From the NCBI RefSeq assembly GCF_000192435.1, contig NZ_AEUD01000008.1, forward strand, positions 118,836 to 182,835: 64,000 nucleotides of DNA. Direction: 5' to 3'. The DNA comes from Gordonia neofelifaecis NRRL B-59395. Its GTDB lineage: Bacteria; Actinomycetota; Actinomycetes; Mycobacteriales; Mycobacteriaceae. Positions 35,916 to 45,531 of the stretch are shown in pieces. The stretch's first letter is position 1; the number at the start of each line of letters is the position of its first letter. Under the pieces are notes generated by a model that was not told the origin of the DNA, made no database searches, and saw nothing but the letters and a program-made list of their open reading frames with translations. The translations under genes were made by a program, and so were the position numbers.

Positions 35916-36389
35916 TCACTTGACCTGGACGACGATCTCCACCTCGACGGGGACGCCCAGCGGCAGCTCCGCGACACCCACCGCGGAGCGCGCGTGCACC
36001 CCCGCGTCACCGAAGATCTCCCCGAGGAGATCGGACGCGCCGTTGACGACGCCGGGCTGTCCGGTGAATCCCGGTGCGGAGGCGACGAATCCGACCACCT
36101 TGACCACCCGGACCACCGAATCGATGCCCACCTCGGCGTGGACCGCGGCCAGCGCGTTCAGCGCACACAGCCGCGCCGCGGCGTTCGCCTGCTCGGGAGT
36201 GACGATGCCTTCGGCACCTTCGGACACCTTGCCGGTGATGCTGACCTGTCCATCGGTGACCGGGATCTGGCCGGACGTGTAGACGAGGTCGCCGACGCGC
36301 AGCGCCGGGGTGTAGCTGCCGACCGGCTTGACCACGGCGGGCAGTTCGATGCCGAGCTCAGCGAGACGCTGTGACCACTGTTCGCTCAT
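35916..36389 (-). CDS. ridA: RidA-family enamine/imine deaminase (Rv3678c-like)
   Basis: This 157-residue protein of the YjgF/YER057c/UK114 (RidA) family hydrolyses reactive enamines and imines formed by PLP enzymes. Family features include PVGSYTPALRVGDLVYTSGQIP near the N-terminus, LNALAAVHAEVG, and the C-terminal VPVEVEIVVQ. The characteristic Arg-containing segment of active RidA is not obvious, since it ends differently from UK114, so the protein belongs to a divergent subgroup. The start ATG lies three bases after the stop of the DUF4177 gene. Confidence 0.9.
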   Translation of the reverse strand: MSEQWSQRLAELGIELPAVVKPVGSYTPALRVGDLVYTSGQIPVTDGQVSITGKVSEGAEGIVTPEQANAAARLCALNALAAVHAEVGIDSVVRVVKVVGFVASAPGFTGQPGVVNGASDLLGEIFGDAGVHARSAVGVAELPLGVPVEVEIVVQVK

Positions 36390-36392
36390 CGG

Positions 36393-36557
36393 TCAGGCCT
36401 TCGGCCGCTTGAGGTACGCGACGTGCTGCTCACCGGTGGGACCGGGCAGGACGCTGACGAGTTCCCAGCCGTCCGCGCCCCACTGATCCAGGATCTGCTT
36501 GGTCGCGTGCGTGAGGAGAGGAACTGTGACGTATTCCCAGGCGGTGACTTCACTCAT
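36393..36557 (-). CDS. Small DUF4177-like protein (Rv3678A-like)
   Basis: A 54-residue protein starting MSEVTAWEYVTVPLL, with QILDQWGADGWELVSVLPG in the middle and a basic C-terminus AYLKRPKA. This is the DUF4177 pattern WEYxxxPL...LNxxGxxGWELVxV. It is too short for many gene finders. AAGG precedes the ATG. It is three bases upstream of ridA and coupled to it, and divergent from the ATPase operon. The function of the family is unknown. Confidence 0.85.
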   Translation of the reverse strand: MSEVTAWEYVTVPLLTHATKQILDQWGADGWELVSVLPGPTGEQHVAYLKRPKA

Positions 36558-36616
36558 GGTGCCAACCTTAACGGTTGAACGCGGACTCGGTAGACACGGT
36601 CGATAAGGTGATCGAC

Positions 36617-37633
36617 GTGGTCAACGAAGTTCACAGCGACGGCTCCGGGATGTGGCCGGACGATGCACGCGACGCTCGTCTGCATTTCGTGTCCGGCAAG
36701 GGCGGCACCGGCAAGACGACGGTGGCCGCCGCCCTGGCGCTCACCCTCGCCTCCGAGGGCAAGACGGTGCTGCTCGTCGAATGCGAGGAGCGACAGGCCA
36801 TCGCCCAGCTCTTCGACGTCCCACCGCTTCCGCCGACCGACACCCAACTGGTCGCGATGGACGGCGGCGGATCGGTCTGGGCTCTCGCGCTGCAGATCGA
36901 GCACGCTCTGCTCGAATACCTCGACATGTTCTACAACCTGGGGTTCGCGGGCCGCGCGATCAAGAAGGTCGGCGCCATCGACTTCGTCACGACCGTGGCG
37001 CCCGGCCTCAAAGACGTTCTGGTGACCGGCAAGATCAAGGAACGCGTGATCGCCGCCGACAAGAGCGGCGCACGCACGTACGACGCGATCGTCGTCGACT
37101 CGCCGCCGACCGGCCGCATCGGCAACTTCCTCGACGTGACGACTGCGATGCGCGACCTGGCGAAGAGCGGGCCGATCCGCAATCAGTCCGAAGGTGTTGC
37201 CGCACTCCTACATTCCCCTGAGACAGTGGTGCACCTCTGCACCCTGCTCGAGGCCATGCCGGTGCAGGAGACGATCGAAGCCGTCGCCGAACTGCGGGCG
37301 AAGGACCTGCGCATCGGCGCGATCGTCGTCAACCGCGCCAATCCGCCGTACCTTCCCGAGGATCAGGCCGACGCGATCGCCGAAGGCCGCATCGACTCGG
37401 CGCGTATCGAGAAGAGCCTCGCCGACGCCGGCATCCGGCTGTCGGAGGAGGATCTCGCCGGGCTGCTCACCGAGACCATCGACTACGCGGCCCGGCTGCA
37501 GGCGCAGCACATCGCGCGCGCCGAGCTCGACGACGTCGAGGCCGCCCAGGTGGAACTGCCGACGGTCGAGAACGGCGTCGACCTCGGCGCGCTCTACGAA
37601 CTGTCCGCCGTGCTCAAGGAAGCTGGTGCGTGA
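36617..37633 (+). CDS. Get3/ArsA-like ATPase, first subunit (Rv3679-like)
   Basis: A 338-residue anion-transporting-ATPase-family protein with a complete deviant Walker [17 protein letters not shown] switch motif is [15 protein letters not shown]. The core [17 protein letters not shown] matches Rv3679. The GTG at 36617 is chosen because AAGGTG lies eight bases before it. It is coupled to the second ATPase by a GTGA overlap. The mycobacterial pair assembles as a heteromeric complex that protects against redox stress; by homology a membrane-client or metabolite-linked ATPase role is expected. Confidence 0.92.
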   Translation: MVNEVHSDGSGMWPDDARDARLHFVSGKGGTGKTTVAAALALTLASEGKTVLLVECEERQAIAQLFDVPPLPPTDTQLVAMDGGGSVWALALQIEHALLEYLDMFYNLGFAGRAIKKVGAIDFVTTVAPGLKDVLVTGKIKERVIAADKSGARTYDAIVVDSPPTGRIGNFLDVTTAMRDLAKSGPIRNQSEGVAALLHSPETVVHLCTLLEAMPVQETIEAVAELRAKDLRIGAIVVNRANPPYLPEDQADAIAEGRIDSARIEKSLADAGIRLSEEDLAGLLTETIDYAARLQAQHIARAELDDVEAAQVELPTVENGVDLGALYELSAVLKEAGA

Positions 37634-38739
37634 TGCCCGACCTCAAGATGGGCTCGGTGCTCGCCGACCCGAAGACCCGCGTCGTGGTGTGCTGCGGTTC
37701 CGGCGGTGTCGGCAAGACCACGACCGCGGCATCCATGGCGTTGCACGCCGCCGAGCACGGCCGCAAGGTCGCGGTACTCACCATCGATCCGGCTCGCCGG
37801 CTGGCGCAGTCGTTGGGGATGAACGAACTGACCAACGAGCCGCAGCCGGTCCCGCTCGACCGTGCCGGTGAGGCGGGCGTCGGGACTCTCGACGCGATGA
37901 TGCTCGACATGCGCCGCACGTTCGACGACATGGTCATCGAGCATTCGACGCCCGAGCGCGCCGAGTCGATCATGAACAACAGCTTCTACCAGACCGTGGC
38001 CTCGTCGTTCTCCGGCACGCAGGAGTACATGGCGATGGAGAAGCTGAGCCGGCTCCTCGACGAGGACCGCTGGGACCTGATCATCGTCGACACGCCGCCG
38101 TCGCGGAACGCGCTCGACTTCCTCGACGCGCCCGCCCGTCTCGGCTCGTTCCTGTCGGGTCGTCTGATGAAGATGCTCGTCGGCGGCGGCCGGGGTGTGA
38201 GCCGGGTGCTGACCGGGGCGATGAGCATGGCCATGCGCGGCATCTCGACCATCGTCGGCGGCGATATCCTGCGCGACGTCGCCACGTTCGTGCAGTCCCT
38301 CGACTCGATGTTCGGCGGATTCCAGGAGCGCGCCAATCGCACCTACGAGCTGTTGAAGCAGCCGGGGACCGAGTTCGTCGTGATCGCCGCACCCGAACCC
38401 GATGCCCTCCGCGAGGCGTCGTTCTTCGTGGAACGACTGTCGAAGGACTCGATGCCGCTGACCGGCCTGATCGTCAACCGCACTCACCCGACGTTGACGT
38501 CGCTGAGTGCGGCCGCGGCCGAGAACGCCCTGGCCACGGTCGACGACGACCTGACTCGCGGCGCGCTGCGAGTGCACGTGGAACGAGCCGCCACCGCCAA
38601 GCGTGAAGTGCACCTGCTTCAGCGGTTCACGTCGTCGCATCCGAGCGTGCCGCTGGTCGGCGTGCCGGCCTTGCCGTTCGAGGTGGCCGACGCATCGGCC
38701 CTGCGCGCCGTGGCCGAGCAGATCACCAGTCGCGGCTGA
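37630..38739 (+). CDS. Get3/ArsA-like ATPase, second subunit (Rv3680-like)
   Basis: A 369-residue partner ATPase with Walker [18 protein letters not shown], switch [14 protein letters not shown] and switch [16 protein letters not shown]. The intermediate region contains the methionine-rich [16 protein letters not shown]...SMAMRG, a possible client-binding hydrophobic loop. The start GTG at 37630 overlaps the first ATPase stop. A 13-bp terminator follows. It forms the second subunit of the conserved Mycobacteriales pair. Confidence 0.93.
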   Translation: MMPDLKMGSVLADPKTRVVVCCGSGGVGKTTTAASMALHAAEHGRKVAVLTIDPARRLAQSLGMNELTNEPQPVPLDRAGEAGVGTLDAMMLDMRRTFDDMVIEHSTPERAESIMNNSFYQTVASSFSGTQEYMAMEKLSRLLDEDRWDLIIVDTPPSRNALDFLDAPARLGSFLSGRLMKMLVGGGRGVSRVLTGAMSMAMRGISTIVGGDILRDVATFVQSLDSMFGGFQERANRTYELLKQPGTEFVVIAAPEPDALREASFFVERLSKDSMPLTGLIVNRTHPTLTSLSAAAAENALATVDDDLTRGALRVHVERAATAKREVHLLQRFTSSHPSVPLVGVPALPFEVADASALRAVAEQITSRG

Positions 38740-38760
38740 CGGCCCCCGACCCCACCTACG

Positions 38761-38792
38761 ACGAAGAGCCCGGCTGGTGCCGGGCTCTTCGT
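38761..38792. terminator. Bidirectional terminator between the ATPase pair and whiB4
   Basis: A 13-bp perfect stem (38761-38773 with 38780-38792) has loop CTGGTG. It sits 20 bases after the second ATPase stop and directly before the whiB4 stop, so it serves both convergent genes. Confidence 0.85.
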
Positions 38793-38793
38793 G

Positions 38794-39123
38794 TCAGTTC
38801 TGGTCGGGGACGGCGCCGAGCCGCTGACGACGGCGCTGTGCTTCGAAGAACGCCGCCCACGACGTCACCTCGGGATGTTGGCGGAGCAGAGCACGCCGCT
38901 GGCGCTCCGTCATTCCGCCCCAGACACCGAACTCGACCCGGTTGTCGAGCGCGTCCGCACCGCACTCGAGCTGAACCGGACAGTGTCTGCAGATCGTTGC
39001 GGCCTTCCGCTGAGCAGCTCCGCGGACGAAGAGATCGTCCGGGTCGCCTCCACGACAACGTGCCTGAGAGACCCAGGCCAGTCGAGCTTCTGAATCAACG
39101 GTGGACAAGGGCGCCAGAGTCAT
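38794..39123 (-). CDS. whiB4: WhiB-family iron-sulfur transcription factor (WhiB4-like)
   Basis: A 109-residue WhiB protein. The four [4Fe-4S] cysteines are Cys23, Cys45, Cys48 and Cys54 (CRHCPVQLEC), followed by the GVWGG turn and a basic C-terminal tail QRRALLRQ...RRRQR that contacts DNA. Its position between the Rv3680-like ATPase and ponA2 matches Rv3681c. In M. tuberculosis WhiB4 is a redox-sensing nucleoid-compacting regulator. It is divergent from ponA2. Assignment is by synteny and family. Confidence 0.93.
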   Translation of the reverse strand: MTLAPLSTVDSEARLAWVSQARCRGGDPDDLFVRGAAQRKAATICRHCPVQLECGADALDNRVEFGVWGGMTERQRRALLRQHPEVTSWAAFFEAQRRRQRLGAVPDQN

Positions 39124-39356
39124 TGCGCGTTCCCGCCTTTCACAAACCCATCGACATGCGGTGCATGCATAAGATCCTGCTGTGACTCGTACCTACCAAC
39201 GAGTTCATTTGTTAGGTAGCTCACGTCTCCAATCTATTGAGGAGGCCGATACAGCGCAAGTCGGTCGGCTATTGTTCTGCGCTCCGCGCCGATCCGGGCA
39301 ACATTGCCGCAGGTCGATTCGCCGCACAGTGGGGGATCACACGTATCCTGGCGGTC

Positions 39357-41825
39357 GTGCGCAAGACTTCGAACCTCGCAGGCCTGGCCGTCGCCGTCGT
39401 GATGGCCGCCGTCCTCGTGGCCGGACTGCTCTTCCCCATCGCCACCGGAATCGGCGTGCTGTCGAATCGCGCGGCCGCCACGATGGAGAATTCGTCGTCC
39501 GAGCTGCTGGGCGGAACCGTCCCCGAAGTCACCACGGTGACCGATGTCAACGGGGATCCGATAGCCGTGCTGTACGACCAGTACCGCTATCAGGTGGGGT
39601 ACAACGACATCTCGCAGGACATGATCCGCGCGATCATCTCGATCGAGGACCGGCGATTCCTCGAGCACGACGGCGTCGACTGGAAGGGCACGATCCGTGC
39701 GGCGCTGAAGAACTCGTCGTCGGGCGAGGTGCAGCAGGGCGCCTCGACGCTCGATCAGCAGTACATCAAGAACTATCAGCTGCTGGTGCTGGCGCGGACC
39801 GAGGCCGAGCGCGAGGCGGCGACGGAGACCACGCCCGCGCGCAAGCTGCGCGAGGTCCGGATGGCGCTGACGCTGGAGCAGACCCTGACCGACCAGGCCA
39901 AGCGGGAGAAGGGCCTGGACGACGCCGCGGCCAAACAGGATGCGAAGAAGCAGATCGTCACCCGCTATCTGAACGTCGTCCCGTTCGGCAACAACGCCTA
40001 CGGTGTGGAGGCCGCTGCACAGACCTACTTCGGGCACTCCGCCAAGGAACTGACCGTCGAGCAGGCCGCGATGCTGGCCGGCATGGTGCAGTCGAGCTCC
40101 GGCTTGAATCCGTACACCGACCCGCAGGCCACCACGACTCGCCGGAACACGGTGCTCGACACGATGATCGAGAACTTCCCCGAGCGCCGCGCCGAACTCG
40201 AGGCGGCGAAGCAGAAGCCGCTCGGCGTGCTGCCCGCTCCGAAGACCCCTGTCCAGGGCTGCATCTCGGCGAAGAACAACGGCTTCTTCTGTGACTATGT
40301 GCTGCAGTACCTCGCGGACAACGGGATCCCCCGCGCCCAGGTGATGCGCGGCGGCTACCTCATCCGCACCACCCTCGATCCCCAGGTGCAGGCCAACGCG
40401 GTCCGTTCCGCGCAGCAGCACACCGCGCCGGACACCGACGGCATCGCCACGGTGATGAGCATCATCAAACCCGGCAAGGACTCCCATGACGTCCTCGCCA
40501 TGGCCTCCAGTCGCGACTACGGCCTCAACAGCAGCCGCGACGAGACCGTTCAGCCGCAGCCCTTCTCACTCGTCGGCGACGGCGCGGGGTCGGTCTTCAA
40601 GCTGTTCACCACCGCGGCCGCGATGGAGAAGGGTCTGGGAACCGGTAGCGTGCTGCCGATTCCGTCGAACGTGGCGGTGTACGGCATGGGTGACAGCAAC
40701 GGGGCCTTCGGCTGTCCGGTGAACGCCTACTGCGTCAAGAATGCCGGTGCGTACCCGGGCTCGGCCTCGGTGACCCAGGCGCTCGCCACCTCACCGAACA
40801 CCACGTTCGTCCAACTGCTGCAGCAGGTCGGCGTGAAGCCCGCCGTGGACATGGCGGTGCGACTGGGGCTTCGGTCGTACAACGAGCCGGGCACGTCCGG
40901 GGTCGGCGACGAGAGCCTCGCCGAGTACGTGAAGAAGGGCAACTTCGGTTCCTTCACCCTCGGTCCGTTCGCGGTCAACGCGCTCGAACTGTCGAACGTC
41001 GCCGCTACCCTCGCCTCCGGCGGAACCTGGTGCCCGCCCAACCCGGTCGCGTCGATCCAGCAGGTCAAGCGCGATCAGTACGGCAACGCCGTGCTGGATC
41101 AGAACGGTCAGCGGGCGATGGTCAACGTTCCGTTCAACCCGCCCAAGTGCGAGCAGGTCGTCGAATCCGGGTTGGCCAACACCCTGGCGAACGCGATGAG
41201 CGAGGACGACAAGGGCGGCGGCACGTCGGCGGCCGCGGCATCCGCGGCCGGCTGGAAGCTGCCGCTGTCGGGTAAGACCGGCACCACCGAGGCGCACCGC
41301 TCGGCGGCGTTCGTCGGATTCACCAATCAGATGGCCGCGGCCGTGTACACCTACAACGACGGCTCGCACCCCGCCGGCATCTGCACCGGCCCGCTGCGCC
41401 AGTGCTACGACGGCAATCTGTACGGCGGCTACGAGCCGGCGCGCACATGGTTCTCGGCGATCGGTCCCATCGCCACCAAGTTCGGACCGGTGACGATGCC
41501 GCCCACGGATCCGCAGTACGTGGCGGGCAGCGACCGCGGACGTATCCCGCAAGTCAGCGGTCTGCCGGCCAGTCAGGCGACCTCCCGACTCCAGGAGGCC
41601 GGATTCAAGGTCACCGAACTCGAAGTGGACAGCACCAGACCCAAGGGCACCGTGGTCTTCACCGCGCCGTCCGACAGCGCGATGCCGGGAAGCACCATCG
41701 CGATGTACGTGAGCAACGGCCGGGGCAAGACCGCGGGCACGGACGGCGGCGACCAGAAGCCGGCGGAGAAGACTGTGCAGGTTCCGGGCGTCGGACCGGT
41801 GGTCATCGAGGTTCCCGGAGGCTGA
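39357..41825 (+). CDS. ponA2: Bifunctional penicillin-binding protein PonA2 (class A PBP) with PASTA domain
   Basis: An 822-residue peptidoglycan synthase. One N-terminal membrane helix (GLAVAVVMAAVLVAGLLF) is followed by a glycosyltransferase domain with the catalytic Glu in IEDRRFLEHDGVD. The transpeptidase has SVFK (Ser-x-x-Lys), SPN (Ser-x-Asn) and SGKTGTTE (Lys-Thr-Gly). A C-terminal PASTA domain lies at about 735-800 (VSGLPASQATSRLQEAGF), then a Lys/Gly tail. The GTG start at 39357 places the membrane helix correctly. It corresponds to Rv3682 and is divergent from whiB4. It makes and crosslinks peptidoglycan at the cell surface. Confidence 0.95.
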   Translation: MRKTSNLAGLAVAVVMAAVLVAGLLFPIATGIGVLSNRAAATMENSSSELLGGTVPEVTTVTDVNGDPIAVLYDQYRYQVGYNDISQDMIRAIISIEDRRFLEHDGVDWKGTIRAALKNSSSGEVQQGASTLDQQYIKNYQLLVLARTEAEREAATETTPARKLREVRMALTLEQTLTDQAKREKGLDDAAAKQDAKKQIVTRYLNVVPFGNNAYGVEAAAQTYFGHSAKELTVEQAAMLAGMVQSSSGLNPYTDPQATTTRRNTVLDTMIENFPERRAELEAAKQKPLGVLPAPKTPVQGCISAKNNGFFCDYVLQYLADNGIPRAQVMRGGYLIRTTLDPQVQANAVRSAQQHTAPDTDGIATVMSIIKPGKDSHDVLAMASSRDYGLNSSRDETVQPQPFSLVGDGAGSVFKLFTTAAAMEKGLGTGSVLPIPSNVAVYGMGDSNGAFGCPVNAYCVKNAGAYPGSASVTQALATSPNTTFVQLLQQVGVKPAVDMAVRLGLRSYNEPGTSGVGDESLAEYVKKGNFGSFTLGPFAVNALELSNVAATLASGGTWCPPNPVASIQQVKRDQYGNAVLDQNGQRAMVNVPFNPPKCEQVVESGLANTLANAMSEDDKGGGTSAAAASAAGWKLPLSGKTGTTEAHRSAAFVGFTNQMAAAVYTYNDGSHPAGICTGPLRQCYDGNLYGGYEPARTWFSAIGPIATKFGPVTMPPTDPQYVAGSDRGRIPQVSGLPASQATSRLQEAGFKVTELEVDSTRPKGTVVFTAPSDSAMPGSTIAMYVSNGRGKTAGTDGGDQKPAEKTVQVPGVGPVVIEVPGG

Positions 41826-41870
41826 GCGCACGCGGGTCCCGGCCGCCGCTCGACGCGTATCCTGAAGCCC

Positions 41871-42866
41871 ATGGCTTCAGTTCCCGGATTCGGCGCGTCG
41901 TCGCCCGCCTCGCGTGATTCCTCCACCCTCGCCCGCGTGGCGGTCGGTGCCGCCGGTGCGGCTGCGGCCGGTCTGGTGTACTCGACGGTGATCGAGCGCA
42001 ATGCGTTCGCATTGCGTCATGCGACGCTGCCGGTGCTCGAGCCCGGATCGTCGCCGCTGCGCGTTCTGCACATCAGTGACATCCACATGATGCCCAATCA
42101 GCATCTCAAGCAGGCGTGGATCTCCGAGCTCGAACGACTCGAGCCCGATCTGGTGATCAACACCGGCGACAATCTCGCGCATCCCAGCGCGGTGCCCGCC
42201 GTGGTTCAGTCGCTCGGCGGCCTGCTGTCGCGGCCGGGACTGTTCGTGTTCGGCTCCAACGACTACTTCGGCCCGAAGCCGAAGAATCCGTTCAAGTACT
42301 TCAAGAAGAACCACACGCGCACCCACGGCGAACCGCTGCCGTGGCAGGACCTGCGTGCGGCGTTCACCGAGCGCGGATGGCTCGACGCCACCCATACGGT
42401 CCGCGAACTCGAAGTGGGCGCGGTGCGGGTCGTCGCCGCCGGTGTCGACGACCCGCACATCGAGCGTGACCGCTACGAGTCTGTCGCCGGGCGGCCGAAT
42501 CCCCTCGCCCAGCTCCGTCTCGGTCTGACGCACTCCCCCGAGCCGCGGGTCCTCGACGCGTTCGCCGACGACGGCTACGACCTCGTCCTGGCCGGGCACA
42601 CGCACGGCGGGCAGCTGTGCCTTCCCGGCTACGGAGCTCTGGTGACGAACTGCCACCTCGACCGCTCCCGCGTCAAGGGCGTGTCGAACTGGGGCTCGAC
42701 GATGAAGCTGCACGTGAGTGCCGGCCTCGGGACGTCGCCGTACGCTCCCGCGCGGTTCTGCTGCCGCCCGGAGGCGTCGTTGCTGACGCTCACCGCGGTC
42801 TCCAACGGCGGGGACGAGGACGTCGTCCAGCAGTCCCTGCCTCAGCTCGCGAGCCAGCTCAGCTGA
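41871..42866 (+). CDS. Metallophosphoesterase (Rv3683-like)
   Basis: This 331-residue calcineurin-like phosphoesterase has an N-terminal segment of about 20 hydrophobic residues (VAVGAAGAAAAGLVYSTV), so it may be membrane anchored. The metal motifs are SDIHMM, NTGDNLAHP, GSNDYFG (Ser-Asn-Asp where most members have GNHD/E) and GHTHGGQ. All but the altered third motif fit a two-metal phosphoesterase. It is downstream of ponA2 with the same orientation and a 45-base gap, probably in one unit. The substrate is unknown. Confidence 0.9.
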   Translation: MASVPGFGASSPASRDSSTLARVAVGAAGAAAAGLVYSTVIERNAFALRHATLPVLEPGSSPLRVLHISDIHMMPNQHLKQAWISELERLEPDLVINTGDNLAHPSAVPAVVQSLGGLLSRPGLFVFGSNDYFGPKPKNPFKYFKKNHTRTHGEPLPWQDLRAAFTERGWLDATHTVRELEVGAVRVVAAGVDDPHIERDRYESVAGRPNPLAQLRLGLTHSPEPRVLDAFADDGYDLVLAGHTHGGQLCLPGYGALVTNCHLDRSRVKGVSNWGSTMKLHVSAGLGTSPYAPARFCCRPEASLLTLTAVSNGGDEDVVQQSLPQLASQLS

Positions 42867-42877
42867 TCGCCGACGGC

Positions 42878-43486
42878 GTGCCGACCAACCGGGAACTGAT
42901 GCTGTCGGGCGAGCTCTACGCCGACGGCGACCCGGAACTCGTCGGCATACGGAGAGCCTGCCAGCGACTCCTCGACCGCTTCAACGCCACGACGGCCGAT
43001 CAGGACGCACAACGGACCGAGATCCTCCGCGAACTGCTCGGCGGCCTCGGTGACGACAGCTGGGTGATGCCGCGATTCCAGTGCGACTACGGCACGCACA
43101 TCACCATCGGCCGCAACAGCTTCCTGAACTACGACGCGATCCTGCTCGACTGCGCGCCGATCACCATCGGCGACGACTGCTCGATCGGCCCGCGGGTCCA
43201 GCTGCTGACCGCCCTGCACCCGATGGACGACCATCGGGCTCGGCGGTCGCGCTGGGAGTCCGCCGCACCGATCGCCATCGGCGACAACGTGTGGTTCGGC
43301 GGCGGCGTGATCGTGTGCCCCGGCGTGACGATCGGGCGCAACACCGTCGTCGGAGCGGGCAGCGTGGTGACTCGCGATCTGCCCGACCATGTCTTCGCCG
43401 CAGGCAATCCGGCGCGCGTGATCCGTCAGTTGCCGGTGGAGGCCGATCGAGACGAGGCAGCGGTCCGTCCGGCTCCCTCCCCTTAG
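42878..43486 (+). CDS. Hexapeptide-repeat acetyltransferase (maltose/galactoside O-acetyltransferase-like)
   Basis: A 202-residue left-handed beta-helix acetyltransferase. The N-terminal mark is MLSGELYADGDPEL. Hexapeptide repeats are ITIGRNSFLN, ITIGDDCSIG, IAIGDNVWFG and VTIGRNTVVGAGSVV. The catalytic His lies in ALHPMDDH, and the C-terminal signature is PARVIRQL. It would transfer acetyl from acetyl-CoA to a sugar. A GTG at 42878 is used; an ATG at 42899 with GGGA ahead is a real alternative. It follows the phosphoesterase by 11 bases and ends in a hairpin that overlaps its stop codon. Confidence 0.87.
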   Translation: MPTNRELMLSGELYADGDPELVGIRRACQRLLDRFNATTADQDAQRTEILRELLGGLGDDSWVMPRFQCDYGTHITIGRNSFLNYDAILLDCAPITIGDDCSIGPRVQLLTALHPMDDHRARRSRWESAAPIAIGDNVWFGGGVIVCPGVTIGRNTVVGAGSVVTRDLPDHVFAAGNPARVIRQLPVEADRDEAAVRPAPSP

Positions 43487-43508
43487 ACAGGAGCGGGACG
43501 GACCGCTC
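43459..43508 (+). terminator. Terminator overlapping the acetyltransferase stop
   Basis: AGCGGTCCGTCC (43459-43470) pairs with GGACGGACCGCT (43496-43507), and an inner GGCTCC/GGAGC extends the stem. The stem straddles the stop codon, so the last codons also serve as the terminator. Confidence 0.7.
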
Positions 43509-43798
43509 TTCGCGCCCGTCCGGTTCACTACCCTCCCCAGAGCAACCGCCAGACGGGGCGGCGTCCGCTTGCATTAGTTAGCGGCGGACGTCTCCAGTCA
43601 ATCAGGACCGTGACAACAAAACAAGACACGGTCCGCTTTGCGTCATGGGAGTTCGGACACTCTCGACGTTCCCCAGCCTTCCGCGGGGCCCTCTTCCACC
43701 TCGCGGGTGCTTATGCCGTTGAGCGTGACCACCTGGTGGTCACCATCAACGGCACAATGGCGACGGCCGCGTGCGGAAGTCCGCGCCACCGATACGAG
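43509..43798. other. Intergenic region with two hairpins, no gene seen
   Basis: About 290 bases lie between the acetyltransferase and the tRNA-Pro terminator. CGTCCGC/GCGGACG (43562-43568 with 43584-43590) and GGACCGTG/CACGGTCC (43605-43612 with 43627-43634, A-rich loop) form two adjacent hairpins. GTGACCAC/GTGGTCAC occurs near 43728. In-frame coding there would read through the tRNA and is not real. This could be a small structured RNA or two terminators; nothing decides it. Confidence 0.4.
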
Positions 43799-43836
43799 GA
43801 GGCCCCCGGTCTGCATCTCTGCAGGCCGGGGGCCTC
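43799..43836 (-). terminator. Terminator of tRNA-Pro
   Basis: GAGGCCCCCGG (43799-43809) pairs with CCGGGGGCCTC (43826-43836), extended by CTGCA/TGCAG inside. It lies directly downstream of the tRNA on the minus strand. Confidence 0.85.
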
Positions 43837-43857
43837 TACTGCTTCTCAACCAAAGCG

Positions 43858-43931
<74 letters not shown>

Positions 43932-43985
43932 TGTGTAACCTGGAATAGATTACAACGAAGGTGGCCGAACTATTAAATCGCCAGG

Positions 43986-45341
43986 TCAGGACGCGGTTTC
44001 GAGCGCATCGGAGCTCAACTGCCCGTCCTCGATCGCCGCGACGAGGCGCGTGTGATCGTTCAGGTTGATCCGGCTGTACTCCACCGAGAAGTCCGCGATC
44101 GCCGCGTCGAAGGCCTTGCCGACACCCGACAGGTACTCAGCGATCTCGTGACGTGCCGCAGTACGGGCGTGCGCATGCGCCAGCACCTCGCCGCACAGCT
44201 TGGCGTAATACTCCATACCCTCCGGTGACAGCGCCTCGACGACCACCGACCCCTTGCCGTCGCGCAACTGCCGGACGTAGAAGTCGGTGTCCGTGGCGCC
44301 CTCGAAGGCGACGGCCTGAACCCAGCCGAGAAAGATGTCGCTCGAAGCCTGCAGCAGTTGCTGCCCGAACACCACCCGATGCCCCTGGTTCCCGTACTCG
44401 TGCCCCGGAACGTAGGGCGCGAGAACTGATTCCGACGCCTCCTTGAACTGGAGGAAGAGCGGATCCGTCGCGTGCTTGCCGCCGAAGAGCGCGATCCAGC
44501 AGCGAGTCCCGACACTGCCGACGCCGACGACCTTCCGTGCGGCCTCGATGAAGGTGTACTGCGAGAACAGTTCGGCGACGTGACCGGGCAGGGTCTCCCG
44601 GTATCGCGCGAAGCCGTCGATGAACGCGGCGTTCATCTCCGCCTTCGACATTCCGACGGTCACCTCGTTCGCCGGCACCAGCAGCGGCGGATCGCTCTTG
44701 ATGTGCGCGCCCGCGAGATCGAAGTAGCAGAGCTTCTCCAGCGCCTGCGCGCTGTCCCGGTGCCGGGCCTTCTGCAGCACCTTCTGAGTGTGGGACGACG
44801 TGGCCGTGTCGAACCGATCGCCCAGGTCGGCCGCCACCTCGTCGGCGTCGACACGGGCGTACCAGCAGTCGAGCGCGGTGCGCCCGGCGCTCGCGACCAT
44901 GCGCTTGCGATAGGCCTTGGCCCCCTGCCGAGCGGCTCCGCGCGCGGTGGCCTCGTCGAATCCGTTCGCCTGCGAACCGATCATGAGGCTCGCCGCGAGC
45001 CGCTTGACGTCCCCCTCGAACGGTCCGGGATGCGTCTCGTCGAAGTCGTTGAGATCGAACACCATCGCCCGCTCGGGCGAACGGAACATGCCGAAGTTGC
45101 TCAGGTGCGCATCACCGCAGAGTTGGGTGATGACACCGCTGTCGGGCGTCAGCGAGAGGTCGGAGGCCATCACGGCGGCGGCACCGCGGTAGAAGGTGAA
45201 CGGCGTCTCCGCCATCCGATGATGTCGCACCGGAACGAGCCCCTGCAGCCTTGTCCGGTCCTGTGTCTTGAGGATCTCCATCGGATCCCGGCGGTCCGCC
45301 GACTCCGGCACGGCCGCCAACTGATCGACAGACAACGTCAT
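43986..45341 (-). CDS. DUF2252 protein, kinase-like fold
   Basis: A 451-residue DUF2252 family protein. The characteristic GDAHLSNFGMF and FDLNDFDETHPGP motifs resemble the catalytic HxxN and metal-binding DFD of aminoglycoside-phosphotransferase-like kinases, so a small-molecule kinase is possible. No membrane segment or signal peptide. The ATG start has GGGGAG upstream. The gene is isolated by about 190 bases upstream and the tRNA downstream. The substrate is unknown. Confidence 0.88.
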   Translation of the reverse strand: MTLSVDQLAAVPESADRRDPMEILKTQDRTRLQGLVPVRHHRMAETPFTFYRGAAAVMASDLSLTPDSGVITQLCGDAHLSNFGMFRSPERAMVFDLNDFDETHPGPFEGDVKRLAASLMIGSQANGFDEATARGAARQGAKAYRKRMVASAGRTALDCWYARVDADEVAADLGDRFDTATSSHTQKVLQKARHRDSAQALEKLCYFDLAGAHIKSDPPLLVPANEVTVGMSKAEMNAAFIDGFARYRETLPGHVAELFSQYTFIEAARKVVGVGSVGTRCWIALFGGKHATDPLFLQFKEASESVLAPYVPGHEYGNQGHRVVFGQQLLQASSDIFLGWVQAVAFEGATDTDFYVRQLRDGKGSVVVEALSPEGMEYYAKLCGEVLAHAHARTAARHEIAEYLSGVGKAFDAAIADFSVEYSRINLNDHTRLVAAIEDGQLSSDALETAS

Positions 45342-45531
45342 GACTGCTCCCCTTCCATTGGTACGCGAGGCACCAGGGAACAGAACGGTGTTTCCGTGGT
45401 CCGACGCGGAGAGAACACGAGACGGTCCTCGGTGAAAATTCTTCCACCCGAATCACGTTCGCGACAGGAAGCTCACCACAATTCGTCTCGACGGATTGAC
45501 GTCTCTCACCCGACGGACGTCCGGACCGGCG

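Noticed and set aside
39200-39225. TTAGGTAGCTCAC as an iron box near ponA2
   Set aside because: Only the left half resembles the consensus. The right half does not.
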